NCBI GenBank assembly: GCA_039621445.1
Contig: CP154955.1
Span: 36,311,123 to 36,375,122 of the forward strand
DNA length: 64,000 nucleotides
From: Euglena gracilis
Lineage: Eukaryota; Euglenida; Euglenophyceae; Euglenales
Direction: 5' to 3'
The notes under the pieces were generated by a model. That model worked only from the letters and a program-made list of their open reading frames with translations, searched no databases and was not told where the DNA came from. Shown here piece by piece: positions 21,462-33,000 of this stretch (within the stretch, counting starts at the first letter, position 1; every line of letters begins with the position of its first letter). Made by a program: the position numbers and the translations under genes.

Positions 21462-22044
21462 CACAACTGTCCACACTGGTGCACAGGATTTAGCTCTCCC
21501 TTCCTCCCTTGTCTCTGTTTTGAATTGTTGTTGCTAGAGGATGCCTCTGTCAACGAGCTGTGGTGCTCGTCGGTGTGGGAGGGTTTTTAAATTTCTCAAA
21601 TTGGCAGCCCCGAGGTTGGAGATGTTTGGGATATTTGCATCCTTTTTCACCACTGTACTTTTTCCAGATCCTCAATCCGTGGGCACAGGTTTTTGAGAAT
21701 TGGGCCTCCTTATGGAAGTTGGAGGTATTTGGATTGAAACTGTTTTCGATTATCGAGGCAGTGACCAGCGTAGGCTCGGCACCGTCGAATAAAGGCAAAA
21801 GAGGTCATCCTTTTGCGCTGTGTTCTTGTTTTGTATTCTGGACTTTGGATGCATGTCATAAGCATTCACATCGTTCGTGCATTGCATTCCTTTTTCTTTC
21901 CTTGTTCTTTGTTCATGGTAAGACATAGGAACAAGGGTGAGATGGCAATTAGATTGCAGAAAGTTTGAGGTCTTTTAGAGGTGATCTCATACATAATATT
22001 AAAAAGCCTCTAAAAGGCCCAGCTCATCACCTTTGCACAGATAT
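18199..22044 (+). CDS. ORC1: ORC1 5' exons, copy A (cut by the gap)
   Basis: Exons 18199-18330, 21365-21407, 21538-21572 and 21668-21803 join in phase and match 43500-43631, 46669-46711, 46842-46876 and 46972-47107 of the complete gene. Translation includes FRVVSFEPCGAHTLFW, then ENGPEEAAAKKEKQ, then NPWAQVFENWASLWKLEV. The AAA+ exons are missing because the sequence stops at 22044, immediately before the exon that begins at 47345 in copy B. The first exon lies 3 kb upstream of the second and is the least certain, because a related sequence at the window end may be a repeat. Confidence 0.7.
18421..18967. mobile_element. G-tract foldback element, GCGCATTTTTT word (family R2)
   Basis: Begins CCTCGAGCAGG with a G tract and AATGCGC. 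It ends CCAGCGCATT, a C tract and TGCCTCGAG, so the two ends are near-perfect inverted copies. Long arrays of GCGCATTTTTT line both sides. The centre carries TTTGGCCAAAATGCC and GGAAATTTGTCTAAGTCC, shared with 22247-22660. It lies in the first ORC1 intron. The counterpart is at 43722-44267, where the array length and centre differ. Confidence 0.75.
19470..19590. repeat. Cluster of C-tract AATATAAA words (family R5 ends)
   Basis: Six to seven consecutive blocks of C7-10 followed by AAATATAAA, AATATAA or AAACATAAAG. They look like stacked termini of family R5 without the core. The counterpart is at about 44774-44895. Confidence 0.8.
19592..20866 (-). mobile_element. 1.3-kb TIR composite element (family R7), copy 2, inverted
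   Basis: Reverse-orientation relative of 11813-13240. It starts CCAGGTTTTGAATAGCGCTG, has one inverted unit of the 150-170 bp repeat at 19775-19960, then GGCGGGGAGTTGCGGGG, CAGTCGCTCGCGACTGG and GTGATAATCCG, and ends GTAAGCTTCGCTC to GATAAGAGCTTAGC. It lies in the ORC1 intron 18331-21364. The counterpart is at 44896-46168. Confidence 0.7.
20865..21222 (-). mobile_element. TTTATATTTGGG element (family R5), inverted
   Basis: Reverse complement of the core seen at 10556-10898. Landmarks: GATGGTGTCATCCAGGAAAA, AATTTTGGGTGGATACAA, TGCTCCATTTTGGAT, GGAGGTACACAACAAAAAC, GGGCCTTGAAATCC. It ends GGCTTTATATTTGG. It abuts the right end of the R7 element. The counterpart is at 46172-46526. Confidence 0.75.
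21415..21460. repeat. CT microsatellite next to an ORC1 splice donor
   Basis: A (CT)n run begins seven bases after the donor at 21408. The two copies differ: copy B has a longer run (46720-46772) and lacks the GCCACAACT segment that follows here. The Ser-Leu and Arg-Glu frames are artefacts. Confidence 0.95.
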
Positions 22045-22057
22045 NNNNNNNNNNNNN
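22045..22057. other. Assembly gap (13 N)
   Basis: A run of 13 undetermined bases joins two unrelated gene contexts: the ORC1 5' region on the left and a PIGQ exon on the right. The last bases before it (ending GATAT) already differ by one missing C from the copy B sequence at 47341-47350, as expected at a low-quality contig end. Confidence 0.99.
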
Positions 22058-23923
22058 TCTACCGGACCTGCGACCACCAGTGCAATATGTGACTCAAGCT
22101 GGCTTTGCCACGAGCTGGTTGCTTGGGACGTTCCTTTCTGCCTCTCAGGTTTATTTTTAAGGCAATTTTTTGCATAATTTTAAGGCCTTTTTTTAAAAAA
22201 AAAGATTTTTTTAAGGGATTTTAAGGCTTTTTTAAGGCGCCTTTTTCCAGGGCGGTCCAAGCAGGGGGGGAACGCATTTGCGTTTTTTTTTCTTGCGTTT
22301 TTTTTGTGTTTTTTCCCTTTCCCCTTGCGATTTTTGGATATTTGTTGGAAAATTTTTTGACTGTGAAAATTCCTTATTTTGACCCCAATTATCCCCCGGG
22401 GCAAAAATTTTTTTTGTCATTTGTTGCATTTTTTTGGTCAACAAAATGCATATTTTTATGCATGGAATATTTTCCTCGGCGGAGCTGGAAATTTTTCTAA
22501 GTCCTCTCCAGTAGAATAGTGAATATCCCGAGGGGACCTTAAGGAGTTTATGTGCAATTGTGTTTTTTTGTTTTTTTTGTGTTCATATGCATTATTTGTA
22601 TTTTTTTCGTCGTTTTTTGAGGTCCATTTTGCGTCCCCCCCCCCCCCCCCGGTCCAGGGGCTACCTAAACCCCCCCCAAATAGTATTGCACTGCCGCACT
22701 ATTGGACGGCCACCTCTGGCTGCGGGGGGTGCAGCACTATTTGGACCCGCCACACTATTGGACTGGGTGCCTCTTAGTCCCGGCCTATCACCACAGACAC
22801 CCTGTTTGCCTGCTCAATGTCCTACTCTGAGGCTAGTGAGGTCGTGTGTTTCAACTTCGGACGACTTCCGTGAGTTGTTCGGGTGGGAATTTGCCCCCTT
22901 TCCCCTCTCTGCGGGTTACAAAAGCTGCCTGCAGTTGGTTGCACCGGCTTCTACGCATTTCACATTGCTATGTTTTGGGGGGGGGGTGCCACACTATTGG
23001 ACGGCCGCCTCCGGCGGCGGGGGTGCCGCACTATTTGGACCCGCAGCTCTATTGGCCCCGCAGCACTATTAGGGGGGGGTTAGTCATCGAACTTACGTTT
23101 GTTTTTATGTTACAGCCACCCCCCCCCCAAATACAAAACCCCCCGGTTTTATATTTGGGCGGAATTTTCAAGACCCTACGGGGGGTTTTATATTTGGGGG
23201 GGTTTATATTCGGTCGGAAAAATCAACTTCTTGGCGGGATCCAATAATAACTTTTTCGGTCCAAAATCACAAATACGTCCACAAATACCCTTGGGGACCC
23301 CCAAGGGTATTTGTGGGCGTATTTGTGATTTTTACTTTTCGGGCAAAGGAGCGATTTTCCACAAATACCCCCAAGGGTATTTGTGGGCGTATTTGTGATT
23401 TTTACTTTTCGGGCAAAGGAGCGATTTTCACACGTTTTTGGTAAAAATTGCTCCCAAATCTGCCAAAATACACAATTTCAGGAGAGATTTTGTTGATTTT
23501 TTTTCCTTCCGGCGCTTCGCGCCGGATGGGGGGTTTTATATTCGGGCGGGATTTCAGGTCCTCAGGGGGGGTTTATATTTGGGGGGGGTTTTGTATTTGG
23601 GGGGGGGGGGTTGTATTTGGGGGGGGGGGTTAGTCCAAGATTGAAAAGTCGGAAAACACATTTTTTTTGAGTTTCTGCTGGAAAGACACTGTTCAGCGAT
23701 GCCAGAAAAAATTTTTTTCCTGGAGTTGGCCTGTTTTTGCCAAGATTTTATATTTTTCTTTTTTGCATTTTTGCGGTCAGAGAGAATTCTGCAGTCCAAT
23801 TTTTTAAGGTGTTTTAAGGCGTTTAAGGCCAATATTTTTATGGCGCATTCCAAGGCATTTTAAAGTGCCTTAAAAAATGCCTGCTCCCTCTGTGTTGTGT
23901 GGGGGTGGCTGGGTGTGCTCGCG

Positions 23924-23954
<31 letters not shown>

Positions 23955-23958
23955 GTGC

Positions 23959-24008
<50 letters not shown>

Positions 24009-27000
24009 TGTGTGTGCGTGTGCGTGTGTGTGTGACCTGGTCCGCTGCTGAGATGCCAAAGCCGGGACGCAGGACATGCCCGAGGCCTATTTGGACTGGT
24101 TCCTTGGCTGGCCGGCTGGGTTCAAGGCCAATGACCAACTCAACCCTATTCTGGGCTACTCCTCCCTCGCCTTGATGGTGGCCTGGAGAGGTCCAACCAC
24201 CGATGCACATTTGGCCTCTCCCAACTATATCCCCCCCAGGGGGGGGCATATAGTTGGATCAGGGGGGGGGGTCGTACGGTGGGGCCGGGGTCCGAATTTT
24301 TGACTTTTCGGTCCCGCGGCTCTGGGGAACCGCGCGATTTCCGGACAGCCGGCGCCAGATTGGGGAGGGTGGCCCTTAATTTTAGGGATAGGGTCAGGGT
24401 GAGGACCGTCGCGTCGAAAATTGGCCCTTTTTAGGGGCCAAGTGAGGCCAGAAGTTAGGTTTCGTTTTGGGAGACTTTGAATCGCCCATTGGCCCCAGAA
24501 ATGCCCGAATTTGACCTCATTTCCCCCAAGATTCATCCGCAATGCGGCCGAACTTCTCCCCAACTTTCGAAAAAGGGGGGCCCAAAGGGAAGCTGGGCAT
24601 AACCCTAACCCTATCCCATCAATAACCCCGACTTTCCCCGAAAAGTCGTAACTGGGTCCCACCATACAACCCCCCCCCCCGATCCAACTGGTCCCCCGGG
24701 GGCCATGTAGTTGGGAGCTGCCGCACATTTATCTGTGGTGCCCACAGCAGAGTTACATGTTAATGCCATCACACACAGCCGCGGTGCATTTCAAGCTCAA
24801 CGTACTTTATTGCAGGGCTGATGCTGCATGTGCATCCGTGGTGGCCGTCTATCATCCGCGTTGTTGGGCTCAGTGGACTGCTGGGCCTCACGGTGAGCTG
24901 ACCTCTTCCCTGTTTCCTACAATTTCACTCATGTCCCTCTGTTTCATGTGGTGGCTTCACTTTGAGGCATTGTGAGGCTTTGAAGTGCTGCGGAACAGTT
25001 GGGCTGCAAGAAAGGTTGACAGGCAAGGAAAAGATGAGGACAAGGGGCGCACATAATTGATAAAATAACAGAAAAAAACTGAGAGAAGAAATTGGATGAA
25101 AAAGAAGCCTGGTGTCAAATCAACATAGATGCAGCTGTTTTTCATCAAGGAAGCAATTGAAAATAGTCTTTGGAAATAACAGAATTAACATGACTCAATG
25201 GCCCCTTTCCCCCAAATGCATGTACACATTTTATATATGTAAAATAATATATGTGTGTGTACATATATGGCAGCAAGGTTTTGTTTGGCCCTGTGGGGGG
25301 CCAAGTCAAATCTCCAGGGGGGTCAAATTTTTTTTGCGTTATTGATGGAATAGGGTTAGGGTTGCGAGTTCGGTCTAACTTTAGGCCTAACTCATAACTT
25401 ATACATTAGTGTTAGGTGTACAAGTAAGGTCTAAAGTTAGGCCGAATGCCTAACTCCACTCCATGCACCCTAACCCTACACCATCAATAACACAGAAATT
25501 TTTTGACCCCAAGGAGATTTTGTTTGGCCCCCAGGGGGGCCAAGTGAAGTCTTGCTGCCATATATATATATATTTCTTTAATATGTGTATTTTTTCGGAA
25601 CCATGCTCCCGTTTCTTGCTGCCATATATATATATATATATATATATTTCTTTAATATGTGTATTTTTTCGGAACCATGCTCCCGTTTCAAAAGTGCAGA
25701 CCCGAGATTCATGCTGTGGGCAGCCAGGGGGGATATTTTTGACCCTTCCCCTTGAATGGGGTCAGATTTCAATGGGCACCTCCCCCACCGCCGCCTGAGG
25801 GGTCGTGGCCCAAAAGGACTATTTTCAACAGAAGCTTACTTGGACGACTCAAATCCCCCCCCCCCCGGAATTGTGCCTGTTATGCAGCGGGGGGGGGATA
25901 TGCAATTTGCATAATGTGCATTTTTTGCATAATCAGGTTTTTCCGAAATTTGCATTTTTTTGCATTTTTTGATAAAATATTTGCCCTGGAGAATTTTTTG
26001 TAGTTGGTCGCCATGTCATGTTTTGTCTCTGGTCCCTCTGCAGTTGTCTGGGGTCTTTGATACTTTCACATGTTCAATGTTCAATGGTGACCTGGAGGGG
26101 CGATTTGCTTAGACTGAACGTGCAGGTGCCATTCATGTTGATTTTCAAAGCTTCAGTGCTTGCCGTTGTCTTCCAGGAGGTCTTCTTTGTGAATCATTGA
26201 CAGGTACACCGGCATTGTCACATGTTTTACGGATTTTAGGCAGCAAAACTCTGTTATATTCCAGACTTTCCTCACGGGTTGTATGCAAGTTGCATTTTTT
26301 TGCATTTTTTTTTGCATTTTTTTGACTTGCATAATTTGAAGGGCCAAGTTGCATATTCCCCCCCCCTGCTGTTATGTGCTTCCCCCCCTGGTTTGTAAAA
26401 AGCAGTATGTTTGGAAGTCTTCTTTCCAGAGAAGTAGTGAGATCATTTGTCTAATTTGTGGCGAAAACACACGGCCCCCACCGTCGTCCCCTTCGGGGCC
26501 TCCATCCCTTCCGTCAGACCCTCATTTCGGTCATTGCCGACCTGGTGGTGGTCGGCTCCATTCACCTCCACTTCCTCTACTGGTGCTTTGCCAAGGTGTG
26601 CCTCGGGGGACTGTGCCCGTGCCAGTGTGTCGTCGTCAAGCACCTACAGATAAAATGGCCAAAAATGGCCTCAAATGGCCTAAAACGGGCAAATTTTTGG
26701 GCTTGGCCGTAGGTGCTTGGTCTTCGTTTCCGCCCCACGATTCCGGACTCCAAGTGTCCAAAACCTGTCTTTTTTTGAAATAAAAAGTAGGACTGAACCT
26801 CGCGCTGCTTTTGAAAGGGATCCCCGAGGGCTGGGAATGGTGCGAGCCCTCTGACCCTCCAGGGGTGTGGGGCTACCTCTGGCACCTGTCCCGCAGGTCT
26901 GCATGGTGCAGGTCTGCATTCTCGACAGCCTGGGGATGCTGTTCCGAGGTGTGGGTGGGTGTGTTGTATGGGTGTAGGTGTAGGTGTGGGTGAGTGTGTT

Positions 27001-30000
27001 GTGCAGGTGTAGGTTGTGTTAAATGGGTGTGGGTGTGGGTGTGGGTGTGGGTGTGGCTGTGGCTGTGGCTGTGGCTGTGGCTGTGGCTGTATTGCACGGG
27101 TGTGGGTGTGGGTGTGGGTGTGGGTGTGATTCTCACCCCCCACTTCCACAAATGATTGCAACACACCGCACTGCACCTCACCGGGATGGTGGTTCATTGG
27201 TGACTGGCAGGGAAGAAGTTCAACCCGCTGCGGAAGCGGGTGGACTCCGCCGAGTTCGGGCTCGAGCAGCTCTTGCTGGGTATCCCCCGGCCGCCCTGGG
27301 AGTTCCCTGTTGTGTGGTGAGACTGCCATGTCGCCGATGTGGGAAACCTGAAACAATCAACACCCTGCCACTCCAAAGCCAGTCAATAAAGGCGCTGCCA
27401 TTGAGAACATAGCTGTGGCTTGGCCCACCGACCATGAGGTCCCCAGTTCGTTCACCAACGGCTTGGCAGAGGATGAGGTGGCGGGCCCCATTCCGCGGGC
27501 CCCTTCCACTCAGGGACGGTGTGGTTCACGCTGCTCATCTTCATCTTCCCCACCGTGGCGGTGTACTACCTCTTCTTCACCGCCATGAAGCTCCTCCTCC
27601 TCGGCGTTCAAGGCATGCCTCTCCCAACCCCTGGAACCCTTTTCCCCATGCAGTTCGTCTGCCCCGCAGCCCCAAATATGAAAACCCCCGCCCCGAGGGC
27701 CTGGATTTGGCAGTGAAATGGAAGACCGTTATTCTTACTGAAAAGGACTGTGAGATGAAATACCATGAAAACACTGCCACAGGACAGTGAATTAGGACTT
27801 TGCTGTCGTTGGGCTTTTTTTTCTGTGGCAACGAATTCGACGTTGTCTGTCCCCCACTTTGGATTTTGTCTGAAGATGCAAACAAAGCAATATGAAAGAG
27901 AAATTCCTTCGGAGGTTTGATTCCTCCGACCAAACACAAAAGCCCGCTGGATGCCTTGAGACCCCGCCAAAATAAAACAGCGGGAGTGCGGGGAGGGAGG
28001 CTGACCGACGAAGATTCAACTCCCGCTGCCACACTGCTCTTGCAAGTTGGGTGTGCCCCCCCCCCCTGTGCCCACAGAGGCGCTGAACCTGACGGTCATC
28101 ACCTTGAACGTCCTGCCGACCTTCCTCCTGGCAGCCTTTGTGTTGCAGACCTTCCAGAAGCACCCCATTCCTGGTCCGTCCTGCACCCCCGCGGCACGCC
28201 AAGGCACCGGGTTACACCTGCACCTCGTCCCATTGACCCATCGCCCCCACCCTCCGCCGCAACTGCCGCCGCCGACCCACAGACGGGGTGTTCTTCGAGT
28301 TCATGTCGCTGCGGCGCTCGGACCCGGCACCGCTGGCCCCCACCGCGCGGCTGCGGGGCCTCTGGGGCCGGGTTGCTGCTGCCGGCCGCGGTGCGTGGCG
28401 CCGCTGGGGGCCGACGTCGGCCCCTGCCCGCGCCAGCGCTGCAGTCCCCAAGCCGACGACGCCCAGTCCCCCGGGGGCAGGTCCGCGGGGCATGCCTGCG
28501 TGGTCGGAAAGGCCGGGGAGGGCAGCAGGACCATTTGTTAGGCTGAGACCGTTTGTCTCTCTCGGTCGATTCCCGCTTTGTTGGACGTGTGTCATGCGTC
28601 CGCCCCGCCTCTCGTGATGACAAGGTGTCCAGTTGTATCACACAAAAAGCGAATCTGGGGGCCAAAAAATTATTTTTGTGGTTCCATTCCAGCGCTTTGA
28701 TTGAGTATCTGGGAAATGCGTTGAAAGTCTGGGCGCAATTGGACGCGTTGTGTTGGGCTTTGCCCCTCTTCATGGCCTTCGACGCGGCAGCCTCTTTCCC
28801 TGACGTTGTACATCGTTCCAAGCGGTTTACATTTTTGTTCTTGTGATCCCTCACGTGTCTGATTTGGTGGTTCTCATGGGGAGTTGGGCTGTCCTTCGCA
28901 GGTTCAGGGAAGTTGGCGCACCACGCCCAATCACGCTCATACTGTCTGGGGTCGTTTCGTCCGACAGAGGCAGAGGTGTGCATCCCATCTTCCACAACCC
29001 CCCCCCCCCAATAAGTGCACGGGTGCGCACATTTAAGGACGTAGTTTCGGACCCCAAAGGGTGCGCATTTGTTAGGGCACTGCCCACTTTCCCCGTTCTA
29101 CTAAATTGCTGGTCGGTGTTTGCTTGGTCGGACAAAGAGGGGATCAAACGTGGAAAGAGTACTGACATTCCAAATGACCCCCCAACTACCCCCCCCCCCC
29201 CAAATGAACCCCCAAATACCCTCTGATGCAACTTTGACAAAATGCAATTCATTGATGATCCTTAAAGAAGGTTTTTTTGAAAAAGCATTTTGCATTTGCA
29301 TATTTTTTACAGAGTTTTGCAGCCATAAAACGCCCCTCATTATTTAGGGGGCTGTTCAGTAGGTCGTCCTTTGGTTGGTGAGCTTGTGATAGGGGCAGAG
29401 ATTTAAAGTTTCGTGACCCGGGGGGGTCTCAGCCGAGCCCCAGCCAAGCAACCCGGGGGGGGGGGGGAGAGGATCGGGAGGAGTGGGTACCCTGTCGGAG
29501 GCGGGTTTTTTCTCTATTTTCGGCACGAAGCACCGAAAAACATCTTTGGACTCCCAAATTGACCTCCCAAAAGTGGGTTCCCCTGAGCCCCCCTCCCAGG
29601 GGGTGGGTGGGTGGGTGGTTTTGGACCCCCCAGTCCTTAAAAAAAACCCTGGGTGGGGGGCAATGTGCAACAGGTTACAGAGGGAGAAAATTCCAATTAT
29701 TATTATTGGTGGTGCTGATGGGAGGGCAGGAACTGTGTGGATAATTGTACAAATCTTGATTTTTTTTTGTCGGTGCTGAGCCTTTGTCAGCTTGAAGTGG
29801 ATGAGTGTTAATTTTCAGAAGCCAATTTTTTTTTAATGTGTGTAACCTTTAGGAATGTGTGAAGGTCATCCTTGAGGGGGTTCTTCGAACAGATTTCCCA
29901 CAAGTGCAGCATTGCAGGACGAAGAATTGTTCATTTTTCTATTAGTTAAGAGCTTCCATATGCTCCCAGGTGTCACTGGCATTTGATCAGTCGAATGATT

Positions 30001-33000
30001 TGTCTTTGCGGCAGCCACTATACTGCTTTGCCTTCCACGTATGTGGCGCTTCCTTGCGGTTATTGTTGTTTCCCACAACCGTCTTGTCCACCACGGATGG
30101 CTTTTCATGCGATCACCCAGTGCAGGGGGGAACACTTTCCCCAGAGACCAATTTTTAATCAATTTTTTGGAATTTTGGCAATTTTTTTGGTCAACAAAAT
30201 GCTTCTGTTCATGCAAAATGCCTCTCCAGCAGGAAGTGTACATCCCGGGGGAGCTCCTAAAGGATTTTATAATTTATGTGCAATTTGTGTTTATTTTCTG
30301 TTTTCTTTTGCGTTTTTTGTGTTTTTTTTGCGTCGCATTTTTTGAGGGTCCATGTTGCTCCCCCCCCCCTGCAACCGCCCAGTGGGTAGCAACTGACTGG
30401 TTTTGAATCGACCCTGCTCCTAGATTTTCGTTGGTCGGCAAAGATTGGCAGATTGACAGATTGGCCTGGGGCTCAAAGCACAGGTAATGAATGCTTTTGT
30501 GCTTTCCTAGTAGATGTATGGCTACTTTTCCCCGCGGTAGCAATTGGCTGGTTTTTGTGGGGGGGGCAGTGACTAGTTTTGGAAAATTGGAAGTTGGCTC
30601 TTGCTCCTGTCAGCACTATAAAAATATGCATTTGCGGATATTTGAGAGAACACCTGACCTGTTGTTGATGTTTTTTTTTGGTGTATTTTTTGAAAGAAAT
30701 AACGATGACATTTTTCTGTTCATCGTGTTCATGTATTGGTTGCCGTCAACGGCCCTAAATGTGGACGAAAGGAAGTTGCGGACCCTTGAGTGGCGCTTTC
30801 CTCTGGCTCCCGCCAGACGCTGCCCGGGGGGTGGCGGCCCCCTCCCCGTTCCAGAGGAACAACGGTCGAACGTTTATGACGCAGCGTTCACCCCGGACCG
30901 CCCCGGCCTGGCTCGCTCCCCTCCAGAGTCAGCCGCTGCGCGTCAAGGTGGTCTTCCACGAGTACATCGCCGCGCTGCGGTCTGCCCGTCCCCCCTGCCG
31001 CCCACCCTGCCCGCCTTCCGAGGCAGTGCCCCAGCGCCACCGCCAACCGGCCCGCGATGGGAGGGGGGCCGTGGGTCCTTCCCCACATTGCTGCGGTGGC
31101 CCTCCACAGGGCTCCTTGCCCCCTCCTCAGGACGCTGTGGAAGCAACGCGTGTTTGCCCGGGTCGCTTTTTTTCCCCCAGAGTTGGGGGCATTTAGGGGC
31201 GATGACTGGTTTCTGTTTTCTGGAGAAAATGACTGTTCCGCCTTGTGACATGTGAAGGTGAAATACTATGGCGAAATTGATGGTGTTTTTAAGAGGCACT
31301 TCCCTCTGTGACGAAAAAGGCTCAGGCTTAAGTGGCTTTTGCCCAAGCATTTGGAAGCCAATTAGTTTTTGAACAAAGTGAGTGACTAATTTTTTGAATG
31401 TGGAGCGTGCCCCCCCCCCCCCCCCCCCTAGTTCCACTAAGGTTTCTTGTCTGTTTATCGATGGCGCTGACTCTGCTTCTGGCCCAGGGTGCTGTGTGGT
31501 GCCCCCCCCCCCCCTCTTGTGGCACTAACCCCCCATGGATAAGCCCCCGGGGTTTGTAGGATCTGGTTTGGGTGGTCGGCTGAGGGGGTGCGTTTATCAG
31601 TGGGGGGGGGTATAGAGGATGCCCACCCCGCAGTGCCGGCACTGCGTGGCACTGGTGTGGCATTGCGTGGCACTGCGTGGAACTGCGTGGCACTGCGATT
31701 GGTTTAGCCCGCATGCAAGCACCTGCAACAACGCAGCGCTATGCAGGCATTTTTCGGTCATTGTTCGACATTTCTAGCCAGAAGCGGTCAAATTGGCCCA
31801 AAAACGACAAAAGGTTACACAAAACGACCAGAAGTGCACTTGATGGCCAGAAAAGCCAATGATGCAAAAACAAGTGGTTTAACGGCCCGCAGTGCCACGC
31901 AGTGCACGCAGTGCCACGCGGTGTCACGCAGTGCCACGCAGTGCCCACGTAGTGCCACGCAGCGCCACACGCAGTGCCACGTGGTGCCGGCACTGCGGGG
32001 TGGGCATCCCCTAAGTCAAGGAATTGTTGATGAAAATCTGACCCCTCAAAATGACCCCGAAACCTGCCGAAATTGGCAATTATCTGCAATATGGTCAAAA
32101 ATGGCATCTTTGATAACGGTCCGTCTCAAAAATTGCCAAAAATCAGTTTTTGGGTGGTTTGTGGCCGAAAAATACGTCCGCAGCGGCTTTCATTTTTCTT
32201 CCCGGGGGGGGGGGTTATAAGTGGGGCGGTTCAGCATTGTGGGGAGGGGGGTGGCCATGGCTTGATGGTCAGAAGCAGGTAATTGCTTAAGCACTGACCA
32301 ACCCCCCCCCCCCGGGGGGGGGGGGGTGACTGGTTTTTTCAGAGTGACTGACTGGTTTTTGGCTCGGACCCCTCCCCCCCCGGGGGGGGGGTCGGCCAGG
32401 AGTGGGCAAAAGTGGCTTGAGTGACCCTGGCGCCGAAGGCGCCGGAAATTTTTTTTTTGGCCTAAAATGGCCTAAAGTGACTGGAAAGTGGCCGTTTTTC
32501 TGAGTGGCCGACCCCCCCCCCCCGGGGGGGTAGTGACTGGCTGGTTTTTTGAAAATGAGTGACTGACTGGTTTTTAAAAAAGTGGAGTGACCTCCCCCTC
32601 CCCCCCCGGGGGGTCGGTAAGCAATTGTATGGTGAGAAGGCAGACGTTCTGGCGATCCAGCTGGCTCAGTGGCTGGCGGCCATTCTCCGGCGTTGGTTGC
32701 AGAGGAAAGGGGCCCGTGGGCGACCTCCCCCTCCTTCGGTCGTTCGCCAGCGGGGCCCACGCCCGCCTCTCACCGTTCCCCACCCTGGACCAGAGCGCCC
32801 GGCTGGGGATGAAGGTGACGCCGCCGGGTGTGTGGCGTCCTTGCTGGCGCTCACGAGAGTTGAGTTGAGTTGGATTGGGTTGTGTTTGTTGTGTTGCATT
32901 GTGGTGTGGCGTGTGTGTATGTGTGTATGTGTGTGTGTGGGTGGGTGGGTGGGTGGGTGGGTGGGTGGGTGGGTGGGGTGGGTGGGTGGGTGGGTGTGTG

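Larger units (their letters stand above)
1..22044. repeat. Duplicated block, copy A
   Basis: This block matches 25307-47343 nearly base for base, with a register shift that drifts only between about 25294 and 25310. Differences lie mostly in homopolymer length, microsatellites and tandem arrays, with a few small clusters of substitutions (near 5230, 5580, 7010-7240, 8455, 16430 and 17110). It starts inside a repeat at the window edge and ends at the N gap within an ORC1 intron, just where the next ORC1 exon would begin. The gene content is PIGQ, SET gene and ORC1 5' exons. The truncation at a gap is typical of a contig end, so this may be an alternative haplotype and not a second genomic locus. 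Confidence 0.95.
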
